64,000 nt of DNA from Paenibacillus silagei (GTDB lineage Bacteria > Bacillota > Bacilli > Paenibacillales > Paenibacillaceae): positions 62,001 to 126,000 of the forward strand of contig NZ_JAGGLV010000014.1 of NCBI RefSeq assembly GCF_017874735.1, given 5' to 3'. A model generated the notes under the pieces. It searched no databases. It had not been told where the DNA came from and worked only from the letters and a program-made list of their open reading frames with translations. Shown piece by piece: positions 25,154 through 32,563 of this stretch (positions are counted from its first letter, which is position 1; the number at the start of each line of letters is the position of its first letter). Position numbers and translations under genes: made by a program.

Positions 25154-25993
25154 TTACATATTCAACTGAATTCTGCGCGTGCTTAGTACGCCTTCCAGTC
25201 CGGTAGGGTCAGTGCTGACCTTGCGGGCAACGAAGGCTTCGGCCCGCTCCGAGGTGCGCAGGCGCAGCGGCTTGGTCTCAAGCTGTACCAGCTCCCACAT
25301 CACATCCGCAACAGAGTCTGCCGTCTGCGGCTCCACATTGCGCTCCAGGAAGGCCGCTCTATAAGCATCCAGAATTGGCTTGTACTCGTCTTCCAGAACG
25401 CCGCCGGTGCTGGCGACATGCCCCATGACGGTTGAATTGAACTCCGTAGCAATCGCTCCTGGCTCCAGCAGGGTGATATCGATATTGAACAGCGGCTTGT
25501 AATAGGTGGCCAGACTCTCCAGTAGCCCTTCCACTGCGAATTTGCTGGCGCAGTAGACCTCATTCATCGGTTGCCCGACCAGTCCGCCGACACTGGAGGT
25601 AGCCACAATATGGGCGTAGCCAGTCTTTTGCAGCAGCGGCAGTGCAGCCCGGATCGTATGCATGACCCCGTACACGTTGGTATTGAAGACATCCTCGATC
25701 TCAGGGAACGGTGCCTGCCCAAGCGCTCTCAGATATCCGAATCCGGCATTACAGAATAATAGATCCAGCTTGCCTTGCTCCGCTTCTATCCGGTCTATAA
25801 CCTGCTGAATACTCTCCGGCTGTGTCACCTCCAGCTCTACGAACTGTAGACCCTCCACATTCTGGTACAGCTCCTGTTCACGCTTCAGATGGCGGGTTCC
25901 GGCGTAGACCGTCCAGCCCTCATGGGCGAACTTCAGTGCAGTGGCAAGGCCGATGCCGGAGGATGCTCCGGTGATACAGATTACTTTGTTCAT
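25154..25993 (-). CDS. Short-chain dehydrogenase/reductase
   Basis: ATG 25993 is chosen for the GGAGGCG nine bases upstream; earlier in-frame ATGs lack this. The 279-residue product is a classical SDR with nucleotide-binding TGASSGIG (residues 8-15), NAG near 80, catalytic Ser in the VATSSVGG strand and YxxxK as YCASK. Cofactor and substrate are not certain; the TRHL region after the second strand hints at NADP preference. No obvious operon partner. Confidence 0.9.
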   Translation of the reverse strand: MNKVICITGASSGIGLATALKFAHEGWTVYAGTRHLKREQELYQNVEGLQFVELEVTQPESIQQVIDRIEAEQGKLDLLFCNAGFGYLRALGQAPFPEIEDVFNTNVYGVMHTIRAALPLLQKTGYAHIVATSSVGGLVGQPMNEVYCASKFAVEGLLESLATYYKPLFNIDITLLEPGAIATEFNSTVMGHVASTGGVLEDEYKPILDAYRAAFLERNVEPQTADSVADVMWELVQLETKPLRLRTSERAEAFVARKVSTDPTGLEGVLSTRRIQLNM

Positions 25994-26228
25994 ACCAGCT
26001 TTCGCCTCCATTAGTTTGAACTTCATTGATTTGGACCTGTTGAAAAAGGTATATATGTTCCAGTTTTGCCCACATTATAGCATATAGCAATAGAGCTTCC
26101 TGTAAATCGACATAAAGTTCGCGGTTTCGCGGGAATTGGGCGATGCCAAAGTTGCTATATTTGTTTTCAGTACGGTACACTATAATAAAAATCTTATCTG
26201 CCAGCGAATGGAGAGGAACAAGGGAACA

Positions 26229-27263
26229 ATGGAAGTATTCAAGCGTTATGTCGCCAATTTAACAGTCCGGCGCTTCTTGATTCTGGGATTGATTGGACTG
26301 CTGCTGTACAGTATCAGAGATATGCTGAATCTGGTGCTGCTGACCTTCCTGATCGCTTATGTGATGAACAGCTTTCAGGTGCTATTGAGCAAGCGGATCG
26401 GCAAATTTGTGAAGGTGAACAGCAAGGTCATCATCATTATACTGTATGTGGCGCTGATCAGCATGATCGTCATGGCACTCGTCAAATATATGCCCAAGGT
26501 ATTCTCACAGATCAAGCAGTTAACCACTTTTCTCGGCACGCTGACCTCCGATGATATTCCGCAGAATGAGATTATGCAGTATTTATTCAAAGAGGTCAAG
26601 GAACTTAACTACCAGAGCTATTTGAATCAGGGGATCGAATATATCTTCAAAATCAGCAACTGGGGCACCACCTTCGTCCTGTCCACGATTCTAAGCCTTG
26701 TCTTCATTCTGGAGAAGAACCGGATCGTCAGCTTCACCTCCCGCCTGAGAGACAGCAAGATCTCCTGGTTCTATGTGGAGCTGGAGTATTTCGGCAGAAA
26801 ATTCATCTCCTCCTTCGGCAAGGTCATTGAAGCACAGATTCTGATTGCGCTGTTCAATACTTTGTTTACCGTGGTCGGGCTGTGGGTGCTTGGTTTCTTT
26901 TTCGAGCCATTCCCGTATCTGTTCGCCCTCTCCATTATGATCTTCATGCTCAGCTTGATTCCGGTCGTCGGCTTTGTCATTTCGCTGATTCCGCTGTGTA
27001 TTATCGGTTATAACACGGGTGGACTGATGCTGACGGTCAACATTCTGGTGATGATTGCCCTGTTACATGTCATAGAAGGCTACTTCCTCAACCCGAAGCT
27101 GATGTCCTCCAAGATGAACCTGCCGATGTTCTACACGCTCGTAGTGCTTTTGTTCTCCGAGCATTATATCGGGGTATGGGGACTGATTCTCGGGATTCCA
27201 ATCTTCGTCTTTTTCCTGGATATTCTGGATATCAGCCGGGACAATAAGCCTTCACTGGAATGA
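26229..27263 (+). CDS. AI-2E family transporter (UPF0118 permease)
   Basis: The 344-residue product starts at ATG 26229 with AAGGGAAC close upstream. About seven to eight hydrophobic helices are visible: two N-terminal, one near 60, then a cluster in the C-terminal half. The FLNPKLM and GLILGIPIF segments are typical of AI-2E family permeases. Family members export autoinducer-2 or act as Na+/H+ antiporters, and the substrate is unknown here. TATAAT at 26181-26186 is a likely -10 box, with no clear -35. Confidence 0.88.
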   Translation: MEVFKRYVANLTVRRFLILGLIGLLLYSIRDMLNLVLLTFLIAYVMNSFQVLLSKRIGKFVKVNSKVIIIILYVALISMIVMALVKYMPKVFSQIKQLTTFLGTLTSDDIPQNEIMQYLFKEVKELNYQSYLNQGIEYIFKISNWGTTFVLSTILSLVFILEKNRIVSFTSRLRDSKISWFYVELEYFGRKFISSFGKVIEAQILIALFNTLFTVVGLWVLGFFFEPFPYLFALSIMIFMLSLIPVVGFVISLIPLCIIGYNTGGLMLTVNILVMIALLHVIEGYFLNPKLMSSKMNLPMFYTLVVLLFSEHYIGVWGLILGIPIFVFFLDILDISRDNKPSLE

Positions 27264-27296
27264 CGCAGCCAATGATATAATCCGTAGTACGCATAG

Positions 27297-27338
27297 GGCG
27301 ATATTCAACCTGCTGAAGGTTCGGGTATCGCCTTTTTT
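27297..27338 (+). terminator. Terminator after AI-2E family gene
   Basis: GGCGATA (27297-27303) and TATCGCC (27326-27332) close a stem with AACCT/AGGTT pairing inside, followed by six T. Confidence 0.85.
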
Positions 27339-27356
27339 ATAGAATTTATATGTTTT

Positions 27357-27426
27357 GGGGTCTCCGCAAAGTACCTGAGTCATCATCGAAGCTAAAGCCC
27401 CACTTGGTGGGGTTACCTTAGGAGGA
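27357..27426 (+). repeat. Conserved leader-like element, copy 1
   Basis: The core GGGGTCTCCGCAAAGTACCT and its continuation to 27385 match 55409-55437 with a single base difference. Downstream, CCCCAC-TTG-GTGGGG (27399-27413) forms a hairpin just before the AGGAGG site of the S66 peptidase gene. The same order, core then small hairpin, occurs in copy 2. It may be a small mobile repeat or a structured RNA element. Confidence 0.6.
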
Positions 27427-27434
27427 ATAACCGG

Positions 27435-28451
27435 ATGATCAGATATCCCGTATTAGAAGCAGGAGCCGTTATTGGTGTAACTGCACCCTCATCAGGAGTA
27501 GGAGAGGAGCTTCGTGAACTGCTTGAGCTGGCTGTAGAACGGCTGCAAAAAAGAGGGTACGGCGTAGTATGCGGACCCACAGCATGGACACAGGAAAAGG
27601 CTAAATCGGCTCCGGCTGCTGTACGTGCCGCTGAATTCAACGCGATGATGGCCGATGAGTCCATCGGACTCGTCGTGCCTCCCTGGGGCGGGGAGCTGCT
27701 GATTGAGATGCTGGAGCAGGTGGATTTCAGCAAGATGAAGTGTAAATGGATTCTCGGGTATTCCGATATCAGTGTGCTGCTGCTGGCTGTCACGCTGAAG
27801 ACGGGGATTGCCACTGCCCATGGCACGAACTTCATTGATCTCCGGGGAGAAGAGACAGACCCGACAACCGCCATGTGGGACAAGGTGTTGTCTACGTCAA
27901 GCGGTGGTTCCGTACTCCAGCAATCCTCACAGCAGTATCAGCTGGAATGGGGAGGAGGCGAGCCGTCGCCCCATGTGTTCAACCTTACAGAAGCCACTAG
28001 CTGGAAGACGGTGCGCAATCAGACTATCACCATGCAGGGCCGCCTGCTGGGCGGCTGCATTGACGTCATCCGTCATCTGATCGGCACACCGTATGGAGAG
28101 GTTGGGCATTTCCAGCAGCACTATATCCATAATGAGCCGATTCTGTGGTACTTAGAGAACTGTGAGCTGTCCGTGACCGACCTGCGCCGCTCCTTGGTGC
28201 AGATGAAGCTGGCGGGCTGGTTCGAGCATTGCAGCGGTCTGATGTTCGGCCGCAGCGCTGCTAACCGCCCTATGGACGGGTACACCGTAGAGGATGTCTA
28301 CCAGGAGCTGGCCGATGAGCTGGGCCTGCCGGTCGCATACGATATCGACTGCGGGCACCTGCCTCCCCAGGTTACTTTGGTGAATGGCGCTTTTGCAGAG
28401 GTGGTGGTTGGTGCAGGTAAGGGAACGGTGACGCAGTACTTCCGGAAGTAG
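27435..28451 (+). CDS. S66 family peptidase (LD-carboxypeptidase / MccF-like)
   Basis: The 338-residue product has the S66 layout. The N-terminal strand with VTAPSSG is followed by the nucleophile Ser in ILGYSDIS (about residue 118), a Glu-containing middle section, and the catalytic His in IDCGHLPPQ near the C-terminus. S66 enzymes cleave L-D bonds of peptidoglycan stem peptides or, in the MccF branch, detoxify peptide-nucleotide antibiotics. The length and lack of a signal peptide fit a cytoplasmic MccF-like enzyme. AGGAGG lies 10 bases upstream. Confidence 0.9.
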   Translation: MIRYPVLEAGAVIGVTAPSSGVGEELRELLELAVERLQKRGYGVVCGPTAWTQEKAKSAPAAVRAAEFNAMMADESIGLVVPPWGGELLIEMLEQVDFSKMKCKWILGYSDISVLLLAVTLKTGIATAHGTNFIDLRGEETDPTTAMWDKVLSTSSGGSVLQQSSQQYQLEWGGGEPSPHVFNLTEATSWKTVRNQTITMQGRLLGGCIDVIRHLIGTPYGEVGHFQQHYIHNEPILWYLENCELSVTDLRRSLVQMKLAGWFEHCSGLMFGRSAANRPMDGYTVEDVYQELADELGLPVAYDIDCGHLPPQVTLVNGAFAEVVVGAGKGTVTQYFRK

Positions 28452-28696
28452 AGGAACTTAGTAGGATGCTCGTACGAACTCTAATTTCCGCCTTTCTCAT
28501 ACCATAATCAAACCTCTCTTAAACAGGTATATTCGTCATATATAATGTGAATTTATGTCGAATTTAGTTGAAAAAAAGTGCTGGAATTATGCAAGGATCG
28601 CTCTACGCATGCCTGGCTTCCTGTATAATTTATGAATATACAGACAGCCATAGCTGCCGATTCCTGATCGCAGTGAATTCCTCACGAAAGAGAGTA

Positions 28697-29587
28697 ATGA
28701 CTATGAAATCCATCGCCTGGGTGACTGACAGCACCAGCACCATTGATTCTGAATTCGCTATGAATAACCATGTGTATATCGTCCCCCTCCGTCTAATCGT
28801 CAATAATGAATGCTATAGAGAAAATATAGATATTAACGCCGATCAGTTCTATGACAAAATGCGTCAGCATGACAAGGTAGGCAGCTCCCAGCCGCCGATT
28901 GGCGAGTTCGTGGAATTATACGAGCGTCTGAAGGAAGAGTATGACGAGATTATTGCGATCCATTGTTCCTCCGAGCTTAGCGGGACCTTCAACACCTCGA
29001 TGCAGGCGGCAGACATTGCTGGAGTGAACGTAATTGGTATCGATTCCAAAGTAGGCGCATACCCCATCCGTGAGATGCTACTGCGCGGTATTCACTGGCA
29101 GCAGGCAGGCTGCTCTGCACAGGAGATCAAGAACAGAATTGATAATATAATCGAGGAAATGTCCTTCTATATTATCCCTGCCAGCCTGAGCCAGCTGCAC
29201 CGCAGCGGACGGCTCTCCGGCTCCCAGTTCCTGCTGGGCCAGCTGATGCGGATTCATCTGCTTCTGAGGTTCGATGAGGGCAAAATTGTCGTCGTTGATA
29301 AAATCCGCACCTTCAAGAAGACGAAGCAAAAGCTGCTGGAGACCATCCAGGAGGAAATCGGCCGTTTCCAGGATGTATGTATTATGCACGCCAACAACAG
29401 AGAAGAGGCACTGAGCCTGGAGTGGGCCATTAAGGCCATGTCCCCTTCGGTGCGTACAGAAATAATGACCTTTGTCCCGGTGGTAGGTGCTCATATGGGC
29501 GAGGGAACCCTGGCGCTGTCTTGGATTAACCGTACGGCCCTGAATAGTATTGAAGCTGAGGATGAAGTGCTGGAGTCTGTGCTCTAG
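28697..29587 (+). CDS. DegV family fatty-acid-binding protein
   Basis: The start is ATG 28697 or 28703, after GAAAGAGAG; longer upstream readings have poor sites and atypical sequence. The product of about 296 residues opens with WVTDSTSTID and contains SSQPPIGEF and SSELSGTFN, the paired motifs that bind the fatty-acid carboxylate in DegV/FakB proteins. Such proteins present fatty acids to the FakA kinase for phospholipid synthesis; no fakA lies nearby. Confidence 0.9.
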   Translation: MTMKSIAWVTDSTSTIDSEFAMNNHVYIVPLRLIVNNECYRENIDINADQFYDKMRQHDKVGSSQPPIGEFVELYERLKEEYDEIIAIHCSSELSGTFNTSMQAADIAGVNVIGIDSKVGAYPIREMLLRGIHWQQAGCSAQEIKNRIDNIIEEMSFYIIPASLSQLHRSGRLSGSQFLLGQLMRIHLLLRFDEGKIVVVDKIRTFKKTKQKLLETIQEEIGRFQDVCIMHANNREEALSLEWAIKAMSPSVRTEIMTFVPVVGAHMGEGTLALSWINRTALNSIEAEDEVLESVL

Positions 29588-29638
29588 GCTGATTTGCGCC
29601 AGGTTTAACTGCCGCTCCCGTCCCTAATGAACCTGATA

Positions 29639-29677
29639 GACGCTTGGACTTCCGCATGTGGGAGGCAAGCGTCTTTT
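29639..29677 (+). terminator. Terminator after degV-like gene
   Basis: GACGCTTG (29639-29646) pairs with CAAGCGTC (29665-29672), followed by five T. Confidence 0.85.
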
Positions 29678-29707
29678 TGCTTTTGAGAAGACTCCGGTCA
29701 ACCCGTG

Positions 29708-29736
29708 TTGACAGTACGAATCCTATTCGTTATGGT
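29708..29736 (+). promoter_or_regulatory. Promoter of AraC/siderophore-binding gene
   Basis: TTGACA (29708-29713), a 17-base spacer and TATGGT (29731-29736) form a strong vegetative promoter ahead of the first Fur box. Confidence 0.7.
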
Positions 29737-29756
29737 GATTAAAAACAGGATTCAAT

Positions 29757-29771
29757 TGAGAATGATTATCT
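29757..29771 (+). promoter_or_regulatory. Fur box upstream of AraC-SBP gene
   Basis: TGAGAATGATTATCT matches the Bacillus Fur box TGATAATNATTATCA at 12 of the 14 defined positions. It lies 20 bases after the -10 box, so iron repression is likely. Confidence 0.7.
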
Positions 29772-29805
29772 GTTAGATCATTTAGGGGGAGCTTGCGAAT
29801 CAGCT

Positions 29806-31725
29806 ATGGATGCTCTGAGAATTATACAATTATGGAATCAGGTGACGGTGCGCATGCTTGATGTGCGGCTGAAGCAGGCCGGAACCGGCGGGGATTTGAA
29901 GCAGTACCGCTTACCGGCGAGCGCATTTTTATTTGTTTTCCAAGGACAGGGTGAGTTGTGGGTTGATGAGGAGGTATGGCTATGCGACCGTTTTTACGTG
30001 CTGCACGCCGGTAAAGGTGCTCAGGTGACGATCCGGAGCCAGGAAGCACTAAGCGTATATATCGTACTGTACAAAGCTTCGCTGCCCGCTTCGGCCTCGT
30101 ATGAATTTCATAGGATGATGCATGAATCCGAACCGTTTCTGGACAACTGGGGCTTCCCGCCCGTTGAACCGCTGGCTATGTTAGAGCTGCTTCAGACAAT
30201 ATGCGGCAGTTGGCTTCAATTGGATGACGGATTGACCCGGCTGTCGGTCAAGGGAGATTTCATCCGCTTCGTCCACGCAGTTCTAAGCGAGCGCTTGTTC
30301 AGACCCGGTGAGCTATCCTTGTCAGAGCAGGTCATCCGGTATTTGTCCAGAAATTACCGTAAGCACATCTCGCTAGAGGAGCTAGCGCGGCAACTGAATT
30401 ACAGCCAGCAGTACATTTCGAGAAAATGTAAAGAACAGACAGGACTCAGTCCGCTGGATTATGTTATCCGTTTCCGGATGGAGGAAGCGAAGAATCTGCT
30501 GGCCGGTACGATGGCAACACAACAGGAGATTGCAACCCATGTCGGTTATCCAGATCTTATGTATTTCAACCGCATGTTCAAGAAATATACCGGCATAACG
30601 CCAGGCCAATATCGTAAACGATACGGACAGTCCGTTTCAGATTATGCAAGGAATAGGTCACAATCGTCCGTTGTTCCAAGCCGGTCATTACGCTATCCTT
30701 TTCATGTGAGTGATATTGATTATCAATTTCAATGGAATGAGGCGAATAGAATGACCAGAGCAACCAGAAGCTTGTATGCAGTGATGCTGTTATGCTTAAC
30801 CGTGATGTTAACGGCTTGCGGTGGGCCGGTGAACAACGGGAGTGCAACGCACAGCCAGGTTGCCGTCAGCGCTTCTCCAACCGTAACCGGGGCTAAGGCC
30901 TCTTCGGGGACAAAGATAGTTAGTACCGCTTTTGGCGATGTCGAGGTTCCTGAGCACCCTCAGCGCATAGCGGCAATCTCTTATCTCGGTACTGTACTTG
31001 CGCTGGATGTTCAGCCGGTTGCAGCCGAATCGTTCCTGATGTCGAGCCCGTACCTGGAGGGAATGCTGGATGTTGTGACGGATGTCGGCGACTCGCTTGA
31101 GAAGCTGCTGGAGCTGAGTCCGGATTTGATCATAACGCATAATCCACAGCCTGAGGTAGTTGAGAAATATCAGAAGATTGCGCCAACGGTATCTGTGCCT
31201 TACAATCAGTTCGCATCCATTCAGGATGAGATGCTGTATTTCGGCAATTTGCTGGACCGGCGCGAGGCCGCGGAGCAATGGAACGAACAATTCGAGAAGG
31301 AAATTGCAGACATTCGGGCGAAGGTTAAACAAGCGGTTCCTGAAGGGAAGACGCTTTCGATTATGCAGGAGTATGATGGAAACGTGAGCCTGTTTGGTCC
31401 GAAGTCGGGTCGGGGCGGCCGGCTGATGTATGAAATCATGGGGCTGAAGCCGCCGGCTGCCGTTCCCGGATATATGCTGGAGGAATCCTATTACGAATTT
31501 TCACTGGAGAAGCTTTCAGAGTACATGGGGGGTTATTTAATTCTGACTACAGAGTCCAGTTTAGAATCGTTGCAGGCTGATCCGATATGGGGGTCGCTGG
31601 GCCCCGTTGCCCACAATCGGGTGTTTATATGGACGGAGAACCAATCCTGGTACCGTGACCCGATCGCTGTGAAGAGTCAAATCAACGAACTGACCGACTG
31701 GATCATCGAGGTAGCTAGCCGGTAA
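29806..31725 (+). CDS. AraC-type regulator fused to siderophore-binding lipoprotein
   Basis: One open frame of 639 residues encodes two full proteins. Residues 1-160 are a cupin-like sensor and 165-275 two AraC helix-turn-helix units (ISLEELARQLNYSQQYISRK; ATHVGYPDLMYFNRMFKKYTG). A short linker follows, then at Met316 a complete lipoprotein signal peptide with lipobox MLTA-C (Cys338) and an iron-siderophore binding domain (ISYLGTVLALDVQPV, LSPDLIITH). In Bacillus subtilis the AraC protein Btr also carries such a domain, but without a signal peptide. A promoter and Fur box inside the frame suggest the second part is also made alone. Loss of a stop codon between two adjacent genes is a likely origin. 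Confidence 0.8.
   Translation: MDALRIIQLWNQVTVRMLDVRLKQAGTGGDLKQYRLPASAFLFVFQGQGELWVDEEVWLCDRFYVLHAGKGAQVTIRSQEALSVYIVLYKASLPASASYEFHRMMHESEPFLDNWGFPPVEPLAMLELLQTICGSWLQLDDGLTRLSVKGDFIRFVHAVLSERLFRPGELSLSEQVIRYLSRNYRKHISLEELARQLNYSQQYISRKCKEQTGLSPLDYVIRFRMEEAKNLLAGTMATQQEIATHVGYPDLMYFNRMFKKYTGITPGQYRKRYGQSVSDYARNRSQSSVVPSRSLRYPFHVSDIDYQFQWNEANRMTRATRSLYAVMLLCLTVMLTACGGPVNNGSATHSQVAVSASPTVTGAKASSGTKIVSTAFGDVEVPEHPQRIAAISYLGTVLALDVQPVAAESFLMSSPYLEGMLDVVTDVGDSLEKLLELSPDLIITHNPQPEVVEKYQKIAPTVSVPYNQFASIQDEMLYFGNLLDRREAAEQWNEQFEKEIADIRAKVKQAVPEGKTLSIMQEYDGNVSLFGPKSGRGGRLMYEIMGLKPPAAVPGYMLEESYYEFSLEKLSEYMGGYLILTTESSLESLQADPIWGSLGPVAHNRVFIWTENQSWYRDPIAVKSQINELTDWIIEVASR
30671..30699 (+). promoter_or_regulatory. 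Internal promoter before lipoprotein part
   Basis: TTGTTC (30671-30676), a 17-base spacer and TATCCT (30694-30699) lie within the AraC-SBP frame, just before the second Fur box. Confidence 0.45.
30711..30725 (+). promoter_or_regulatory. Internal Fur box
   Basis: TGATATTGATTATCA matches TGATAATNATTATCA at 13 of the 14 defined positions. It lies inside the frame, 12 bases after the internal -10 box and 26 bases before the lipoprotein start. Confidence 0.75.
30751..31725 (+). CDS. Siderophore-binding lipoprotein, nested start within AraC fusion
   Basis: ATG 30751 follows GAGG by eight bases and begins a textbook lipoprotein signal peptide: basic MTRATR, hydrophobic core, LTA-C at Cys23. The 324-residue product is a family 8 (FhuD/FecB-like) binding protein with the helical-backbone pattern of iron-siderophore receptors. 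It would need a separate permease and ATPase, absent here. The internal promoter and Fur box support independent, iron-regulated expression. Listed as an alternative product of the same frame. Confidence 0.5.
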   Translation: MTRATRSLYAVMLLCLTVMLTACGGPVNNGSATHSQVAVSASPTVTGAKASSGTKIVSTAFGDVEVPEHPQRIAAISYLGTVLALDVQPVAAESFLMSSPYLEGMLDVVTDVGDSLEKLLELSPDLIITHNPQPEVVEKYQKIAPTVSVPYNQFASIQDEMLYFGNLLDRREAAEQWNEQFEKEIADIRAKVKQAVPEGKTLSIMQEYDGNVSLFGPKSGRGGRLMYEIMGLKPPAAVPGYMLEESYYEFSLEKLSEYMGGYLILTTESSLESLQADPIWGSLGPVAHNRVFIWTENQSWYRDPIAVKSQINELTDWIIEVASR

Positions 31726-31773
31726 GGATTTAGAATTGGGTTGACATAAGCTACGCTGGGAGGGAGCGGAACG

Positions 31774-32337
31774 ATGTTCTTATATCATTATTATGATGCA
31801 GCTGTGGGGCCGTTTGTCAGCATATCCGATTTACCGGGCGATCAGGCGAGGGCTGTGCTGGAGACGATTAAGCAGACCAAGCCCAAGGCCCAGAGCGCCC
31901 AAAGACATGATAAGTATGTGGAATATCGGCGGAACTGCGAGAGCATCATCCGGGCGGAATTTATACGTAAGGGCGGTGTGGTCCAGCGGTCCTCCCCGCA
32001 TTATATGGTAGTTGAACACAGTCCGTGGCTAAGCACATGGTTCGAGAATGGCGCATCGCTCAAGATTCCGATTGAGGAATTTGATGTGAACACGATTTCT
32101 TTTACCTATGGGGACTCCATGCCCACCTTCAGCCCGCTGATTAACGATGGCAAAGAGTACAGGCACACTCTGTATACCTATCCCGAGATTGTGAGCATCA
32201 TTGACAAGTACGGGTTACCGCAGAATTGGAACAATGACGGAAAGTACGGTCCCGAGCGGTACGTCGAAGCGCATGTCTGGAGCGATGGGGCGGTTGGCCG
32301 GTATCTGAGTGAGCGGAGCTTATTCAATCCACCTTAA
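31774..32337 (+). CDS. Conserved-looking protein of unknown function
   Basis: The 187-residue product starts at ATG 31774 after GGGAGGGAG. It is soluble, with no signal peptide, and rich in Tyr, Trp and charged residues. Distinct segments are MFLYHYYDAAVGPF at the start, HYMVVEHSPWLSTWFENG in the middle and SFTYGDSMPTFSP. The even distribution of motifs suggests a real folded domain, but no family is recognised. A terminator follows directly, so it is probably the last gene of its unit. Confidence 0.75.
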   Translation: MFLYHYYDAAVGPFVSISDLPGDQARAVLETIKQTKPKAQSAQRHDKYVEYRRNCESIIRAEFIRKGGVVQRSSPHYMVVEHSPWLSTWFENGASLKIPIEEFDVNTISFTYGDSMPTFSPLINDGKEYRHTLYTYPEIVSIIDKYGLPQNWNNDGKYGPERYVEAHVWSDGAVGRYLSERSLFNPP

Positions 32338-32349
32338 TCGTAATTTAGG

Positions 32350-32380
32350 CTATCAAGCTTATGCTTGATGGTCTTTTTTT
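32350..32380 (+). terminator. Terminator after unknown gene
   Basis: CTATCAAGC (32350-32358) pairs with GCTTGATGG (32363-32371), followed by CTTTTTTT. Confidence 0.88.
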
Positions 32381-32563
32381 AAATTTTCTTCCTCTAATAT
32401 TCCAATTTATACAATATCCTAGTATCAATATACATAGTAAATGTACATAGTCCTATTGTAGAATCAAGAAGTTGTCGAATTATGGAGCGATATTCCATCC
32501 TTGGAACTCTGTAGGGCGATGGTTTTTATGAATTTTTTTATACAGAAAGAGGGGGAAGAAATT

